Shown here: positions 58,282-64,000 of the stretch, in pieces
Layout of the letters: each line of letters opens with the position of its first letter
How positions within the stretch are numbered: position 1 is the stretch's first letter
NCBI GenBank assembly: GCA_028554795.2
Contig: CM068842.1
Coordinates: forward strand, 49,249,574-49,313,573
DNA: 64,000 nt
From: Sinohyriopsis cumingii
Taxonomy: Eukaryota > Mollusca > Bivalvia > Unionida > Unionidae
Reading direction: 5' to 3'
Notes under the pieces: generated by a model
The model's database searches: none
Seen by the model: only the letters and a program-made list of their open reading frames with translations
Told to the model about the DNA's origin: nothing
Made by a program: the position numbers and the translations under genes

Positions 58282-59875
58282 AGGTAGATTGTGTTGCCTT
58301 TTGTCAACTTTACAAAGCTTTTAATAAAGTACAGCATGCTAAATAATGGTCGTCATTAATACGTAAAGGTATGTATTTAAGATAGTAAATATGTTAAAAA
58401 AGATGTATAGAAGGCAAGGTTGTGTTCTGAGCCCCATCGTGGTTTCCCTTTTTATTAATTACGTAGCTGAAGCTCGAATACGACCGATGCGTATCTCTCA
58501 GACGATGTTAATGACAGCAAAGCTTCCTTATGACCGAATAAATATTATTGAATATTTATACGATTAAACTGGTAAGATGGTCAATCTCAATAAAACTAAA
58601 ACTAATTTTTTTCAGAAATGGAGGATCTCTCAAGCAAGAGGATGTTTGGTTTTTCAAAGAAAGAAGTGTTGAGTGTGTTCCGTACTACAAGCATGGGTAT
58701 ACTTTTCATCCCATGTTCGTCTGGACAAAAGCAAAGCTGTTCAAACAAAGAAAGCAGCTTCACGAATTATGTATTTTCGAAAACGATTGGCTCTTACAAT
58801 GATGAGTATCCGTTTACAAGTATTGATTTTCTGGTGATAGCAATTGCTTGAGATGACTCAGAAAGTTCGAGATATGAATTTAGAAGAGATTTTGAAAATG
58901 TGAAATACAACTTTTGCAAGCAGTATTTAGGCGTTCGTACAGCTACAGTAATGTGATTTGTCTTGAGGATTGCTGACCTTGTACCTAGTATATTTTGCGA
59001 TTTATTAAATACTGGCTATACGTTGTAAGAATGCCGTTAACTCGCTACCTATGACTTTCAATGTTGAAAAGATTGGATTAAATCAAACGTGACACATGTC
59101 ATCAAAGTTACATACATTTTATTTGCTCTGACGGTGGGTATGACTTGCTAAAAGACGATGGAGAGGAAAAACCTTTATTCTCACTATTTTCCGCAAAGAA
59201 TTACGGATGCGGCATTCCAAAACTGGCGAATTTATGTCATCATTTCACATAAATGTGTGTATTATAACATGTATAAAACCTAAAACCCTATCATGTGGTT
59301 TATCACACTTGTTTGGTAAGTTCCCAGCTAAATGTAGGTGCTAAGCGCAAATGCTGAATATAGAGAGGGGTAGTTATAGTAAGATCGGAAGAAATCATAG
59401 TAACCGGGAATTATGCCCAAACTGTAATGTTCGTCTGGTAGAAGATGAATTCTATTTTATTTTTTGTTGTTTGTCCAGCGTATGACTATTTAAGAGAGAA
59501 ATATTCAATGAAGTTTATTATCTCCATCAGTTATGTAGAAAATTTGTATCCCTCATGTGTCATAGTAATACAAATATCATAAGAAATCTTTCTTACCATA
59601 TCAGTTCGGCTTTTCGTCATACACAATCTTGACAACTCATGCTTATGGTGAATGATACTCTTAGTGGAAGTAACATCTCATCTTTGTAATTTTATTCTCG
59701 GATTATTTATAGGTAATTATGTATGTCTCCCCAAGTTTATCATCACTTTTAATTACTATACACAACGGCATACATTATATAAACTCTTCGTGTTTCTTTA
59801 TAATATGAACCGACGGCTTAAATTGCTGAACAAAGAATTATTATTATTTATATATTTGGGGAATGGCGCCTAATC
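58279..59875 (+). mobile_element. Degraded LINE, reverse transcriptase and C-terminal part
   Basis: Readable RT pieces appear in the right order but in different frames. LYKAFNKVQHAK is motif A-like at about 58,316-58,347. QGCVLSPIVVSLFINYVAEA is the strongly conserved motif B-like stretch at about 58,413-58,475. MVNLNKTK with FFRNGG lies near 58,577-58,630, followed by YYK and WTKAK. A C-terminal cysteine cluster, ELCPNCNVRLVEDEFYF, is at about 59,409-59,460, as in many LINE ORF2 tails. The YxDD catalytic box cannot be found, and stops and frameshifts are frequent. No RNase H follows. The clade is not assigned. Confidence 0.75.
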
Positions 59876-61646
59876 GAATCTTAATAATCTGCTGATAGTT
59901 TAAAGGGTTGACTAGCAGACATCATATATTTCTCTAATCAGTAAATAGCACTATTGTTATATAGATGGCGCCTTGATTAATATGCGATTTCATTTTAATT
60001 TGATATGATGGATCTGGAAAAAGTATTAGATTAAAAAGGGCTGCTGATTAACAGAGGAACACTTCAGGCAGATATAACCATACATTATTTTTGCGCGACA
60101 ATGAGACATGTAGCAATAGTTCTCAAAGAATATCTCAACTATGTACTTCACTTTATGAAACACATATCTTTATATAAACAGTCCACAACTACTAAATTTA
60201 ATGTTGAGGATGAAATGTTAACATCAGTTAGCTAACATATGTGTGTGTGTGTATCTTTGTGTATTTACGATGAATTACCCCTATGGCAAATTTGTATATT
60301 TCACTACCTCTTCTGAAATGAGAGGAAAAATTACCCGTATCCTTCACTGATTCGTCCTCCTTACTTGAAAACATCATTAAATTAAACGAGCCATATGTTT
60401 TATCATTTTAAACTTACTAGTACCAACAAATGAACTTCGCGCGATGAAGACATGTATGTAAGCATGATGAATTTAGAGAGACTCCATAATCCACAATTAG
60501 ATCAGTTGAATATTTACAAGCAACAAATACCTAACAACGGACCTAATAAGAAAGCCTTTGAAATGCATATTAGTTAGGAATTTGACAGAGGAATTTAACC
60601 ACAGGAAATGTTGTAACGTAGAGCGTAATCAGTTATTGGCTATACTGCCAAATGATTGCGATTTTTCTTTTGTGATCCACTACATTTTCTTTAGTAGTGT
60701 GTTATTTACTTAAAGTTAACATATATATTTAAACACACCTTACTTACTCCCTTGTGGTATAATATTAAGCCATTGTTCCGTACATCTATACATAGGTTTA
60801 TCAATATAGATGTATATGCTCAATGCAGAATATAATTCATTGTTTTGGGATAGGCTAAACACAGCACATATAGAAAAGTAAAACAATACTTACAAGCAGA
60901 GATAAATATGGTCATCCCAAATAGTAATCTTCTTCAGTAGAGCGAGAATTTGATAATAAGTTGTTGTTCAGGGATCTAGAAGAAGTAACCCTTTTAGAGG
61001 TAATTGTCTCATTCAGACTATGAGAAGGCAAACGTGACCGCACGTGACATTTTTCGTCGAATTTCGTTCTAGACCTCCTGCAAATTGACCTTTTAAGTTT
61101 TACAGAAATAACTCTTGCAAATCAGATAATTAACCACCTTATGAACGAAGTCACATTTACTAAACTGACCATGACTGTTGAAATTAATATATTGAAAATT
61201 TCTCTGTATTTAAAATAAAATCTAATTGTATACAATATTTCATCTTTTATATTTCATCTCTTTGTCTTGGACAAATGAATATATTACTTACATTATTATT
61301 GTACACACATTGTGGTTAATGCAATGGTTCTTTTACAAAAAATGCATGCACTATGACATAAAGACTTTAAATGTATATACACATTATTTTGAGATCTGCT
61401 ATAATTCCTAATCCTGGAAATATGATTTAAAAATCATCTTATAATATACGCCGTACACCCGTCAACACGATTTTGAAGAGATCCAATAACTACCGTGTAT
61501 AATAGTTTTACATCCATAGACCCAATTGTGCTGTCCCATAATGCCGCAGCAGATTTTGATCTATGCAGCTTATTAGGAGTCATCAGTAGAACCCAAAGAT
61601 CCTGTTTGCGGGTGGAATCGATCTATAACGAATTAAAAACCGTATA

Positions 61647-61649
<3 letters not shown>
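59876..61649. other. Intergenic, nothing recognised
   Basis: A short (GT)n tract at about 60,240-60,251. A fragment near 60,500-60,525 recalls the repeat at 53.9 kb (CAGTTGAATATTTACAAGCAAC). No gene is supported. Confidence 0.4.

Positions 61650-61740
<91 letters not shown>
61650..61740. repeat. (AT)n microsatellite
   Basis: About 45 uninterrupted repeats. Confidence 0.99.
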
Positions 61741-61742
<2 letters not shown>

Positions 61743-63241
61743 CAATAAATACAGCACATTCATTGAAAATGTTGTCATACAAAAATGCAATATAAATCCA
61801 ACCTTTGTTAAATTGCAACTAGTTTAGAATTTGAACCTCTTCAGTTTCTCTGGTCTCGATGTAGTAACAATAGTAGTTGCCATTATCTAATTTCCCTTCC
61901 TTTTCTTCTTTTCGACTACAAAGTAGAAAATATGCATATAGTTTCTACTGAAGGAATACGTTCTATACGTCTGACAGTACAAGGTATGAAAAGACGGACT
62001 TGTTTTATACTGCTCTGCATTAGTCTAATGCCCAAAATGTAATTATATTTTCTGATCAATACGTATGTTCGACATGTGTGGCTGTAAATATATAAGGCAT
62101 CACATAACAAAGATGAGTTTTTGTTTGCTCTGCCATTAGTATAACGCCCATTAAATAACCAATGGTTGACGCCATGCGTGAACGAATTCATCGTAATACT
62201 AGTCGAAATTTTTTCTTTTTGCGTTCAATTATGACCTTTTCATCCTTAAACAACAATGCAATTTCCTGATTAATTAACAGTAAGCATACAACATGAAGGT
62301 TTAATTTATGCAGGCTTTCCACTATGATATAGTTTATAAAAAGAGCACACATTCAAAAGTAGTGGCCCATGAAAAAATTACTGATAGCCGTGTGTAAACA
62401 CAATCTGAAATAGGACTGACACAGCGTTCTTTCGTAGTTTGAAACTTGCATCAAGAAAATTTCAAAAATGCATGTTTAAAATATTAATGTTTATGAAACT
62501 AGTGGTGGCATTATTTAGAGATTTTGTTTTCAATACGACTGTTACAGTCGAGCAGGAAGAAAGAGATAGACTGATAACATGTCGTATGGTTATATGAATG
62601 AATGACCTGTAGAAATATAAAACTTTGTGATTTTCGTGGCAAAATGAGCTCTAAAGGACGAATTGTCCTTTCTTATTTACAGTAAATTGTAAACTACCTC
62701 AAACACTATGTTTCTTTACAATTTATGATGTAAGTGAACTATACATGATTGAAGATAATTTATGCATTTCGAATAAGTAACATAAAGGTTCTGCTTTAAT
62801 TATCCACAGTAACATTCCAAGGCGTGCAAAGCTTACAAACTATGATATCAAACAGTAATAGTAATTATGAAAATTATTTCCCATTGACGAATTATTACTA
62901 ATAAAACTTAAATCTGTAATAACTGTAGACATAAGAAAAGTTTAAATTGTCTAAACAGTAAAGGCAAAAGATAAATCTTGCACATTCGTTTTCAGCGAGA
63001 ATACTACCTGTTTTGCAAGACTAATAGCTTAAATAATGAATTTGTGCATATACGGCTATAAACGAAGACAATACATACTAAAACGATTTTACGATTGCTG
63101 CATAAAAACACAAAACAATGAACAAGCGCGATTGCTTTCTGTAGGAAAATAAATTTTTAAAGAAATAATTAAACTTAACGATAAAATATATGTATCCCTC
63201 TGGGAAGCAGAACTTAATTTGAGCTAGATATCGAAACAGAC

Positions 63242-63245
<4 letters not shown>
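61741..63245. other. Intergenic, nothing recognised
   Basis: No frame, repeat or RNA feature that I can support. In particular no N-terminal part of the polymerase found at 63.3 kb is seen here. Confidence 0.45.

Positions 63246-63336
<91 letters not shown>
63246..63336. repeat. (AT)n microsatellite abutting the DNA polymerase fragment
   Basis: About 45 repeats. Polymerase-like coding starts within about 10 bp of its right end. Confidence 0.99.
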
Positions 63337-63339
<3 letters not shown>

Positions 63340-64000
63340 AAAAGGGCCACAGAATATTGTGCGCACTTTTTCAATACCGAAGCCACTCTGACGCATTTCT
63401 ACCCAATCCAATTGCTAGACGCCCATTATTACAACCCAGACAAGATGCTCACCGAACAGCAAGAAACTTTCTACGCTTGGTACCGCTCTCACGCTTCCAA
63501 CCCTCTTCAATTTTCAGGAAGAAGTGTTAAAATATATTCGATTCGACGAGGATATTTTAAGGCGATAATGCGGAACATTTTGTGAACTATTCAGGGAACA
63601 ATGAAGAATAGATCCTTTCAATCCAAACTGTACCATAACCAATGCGTACTCCTTAGAGTACTGCAACCGATTCATGCCTGAGAACACACTAGCTGTCATG
63701 CGTCCTCAAACTTCTGAGTTGATCGAGCATCGATACTCGGTCAAAGCAATGCGCTGGCTTCAATACTTGTGTGAAAAGGAAGACAAAATGATCCAATATG
63801 CCATGAACGGAAGGACATTTGGAACAGATTCGGTAGATGGTTGTGACTTTTAAAAACAACCAAGATCGAGCAAGAGTTTCAGAGATGCTTATTTCACGAA
63901 TGTCCACTTTTTACCCTCAACGTGGTATGAAAAATCCATTCTCATAGCGTACCATGGTAAAATATGCGAGGAAAGTTGTCAACGATGTTCCAAGTTAAAG
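63340..64000 (+). pseudogene. Protein-primed DNA polymerase B fragment (Polinton/adintovirus type), broken, runs off the window
   Basis: The first frame (to about 63,510) has AHFFNTEA, then DAHYYNPDKM and FYAWYRSH, the segment that precedes exonuclease motif III in protein-primed family B polymerases of Polintons and related viruses. After a frameshift near 63,512 come KYIRFDEDILRR (Exo III-like YxxxD), DPFNPNCTITNAYSLEYCNR, FMPENTLAV and a KAMRWLQYL helix, with stops at 63,567-63,569 and 63,597-63,599. The frame ends at TAA 63,851-63,853. A third frame then carries the EFQRCLFHECPLF stretch typical of the loop before the polymerase domain. Upstream exonuclease motifs are missing: the fragment starts at a microsatellite. 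It would have replicated the element DNA. This copy is dead. Confidence 0.75.

Overview
The window looks like animal, intron-bearing, AT-rich chromosomal DNA. The many long (AT)n microsatellites, a tRNA-derived SINE, a Penelope-like element and several LINE remnants suggest a mollusc, probably a cephalopod. That placement is inference from repeat style, not from a diagnostic gene. There is no bacterial gene organisation. Most open frames are short and are noise, microsatellite read-through or opposite-strand shadows.

Layout. (1) 1-22,354: five nearly identical tandem copies of a roughly 4.28-kb unit plus the start of a sixth, followed by a diverged continuation to about 22,860. Each full unit carries (CA)n, two (AT)n tracts, a poly-C run and, on the minus strand, a promoter-like block (NRF-1-like site, TATA-like CTATAAAG, strong GTAAGT splice donor). 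(2) 22,861-31,400: mostly sparse sequence with a tRNA-derived SINE, an unrecognised broken reading frame (27.9-28.5 kb), an inverted-repeat MITE-like block, a 34-bp minisatellite and a (TTA)n-tailed retroelement end. (3) 31,436-41,832, minus strand: a decayed virus-derived gene cluster with capsid-type genes of the Polinton/adenovirus lineage. It comprises an unknown leading gene, a minor-capsid-like gene, a double-jelly-roll-like capsid gene with an internal duplication, a pX-like/adenain-like protease fusion, a fibre-like gene, a membrane protein and a penton-like gene. All but the minor-capsid-like gene show clear stops or frameshifts. An I-like LINE (37,802-41,198, plus strand) is nested inside the leading gene and flanked by a perfect 11-bp target-site duplication. 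(4) 42.2-50 kb: pieces of host genes on the minus strand, namely the last two exons of a C-type lectin and the last exons of a small multi-pass membrane protein. (5) 51.3-52.0 kb: the 3' end of a Penelope-like element. (6) 53.2-53.8 kb: a diverged single copy of the promoter-like block of the tandem array. (7) 56.3-59.9 kb: a possible hAT fragment and a degraded LINE reverse transcriptase. (8) 63.3-64.0 kb: a broken protein-primed DNA polymerase B fragment of Polinton/adintovirus type, running off the window.

The strongest results are the nested virus-plus-LINE locus, the two C-type lectin exons (compatible splice phases, stop and poly-A signal) and the tandem array with its distant promoter paralogue. 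Nothing shows that the viral genes are still functional. The spread of stops and frameshifts points to neutral decay.
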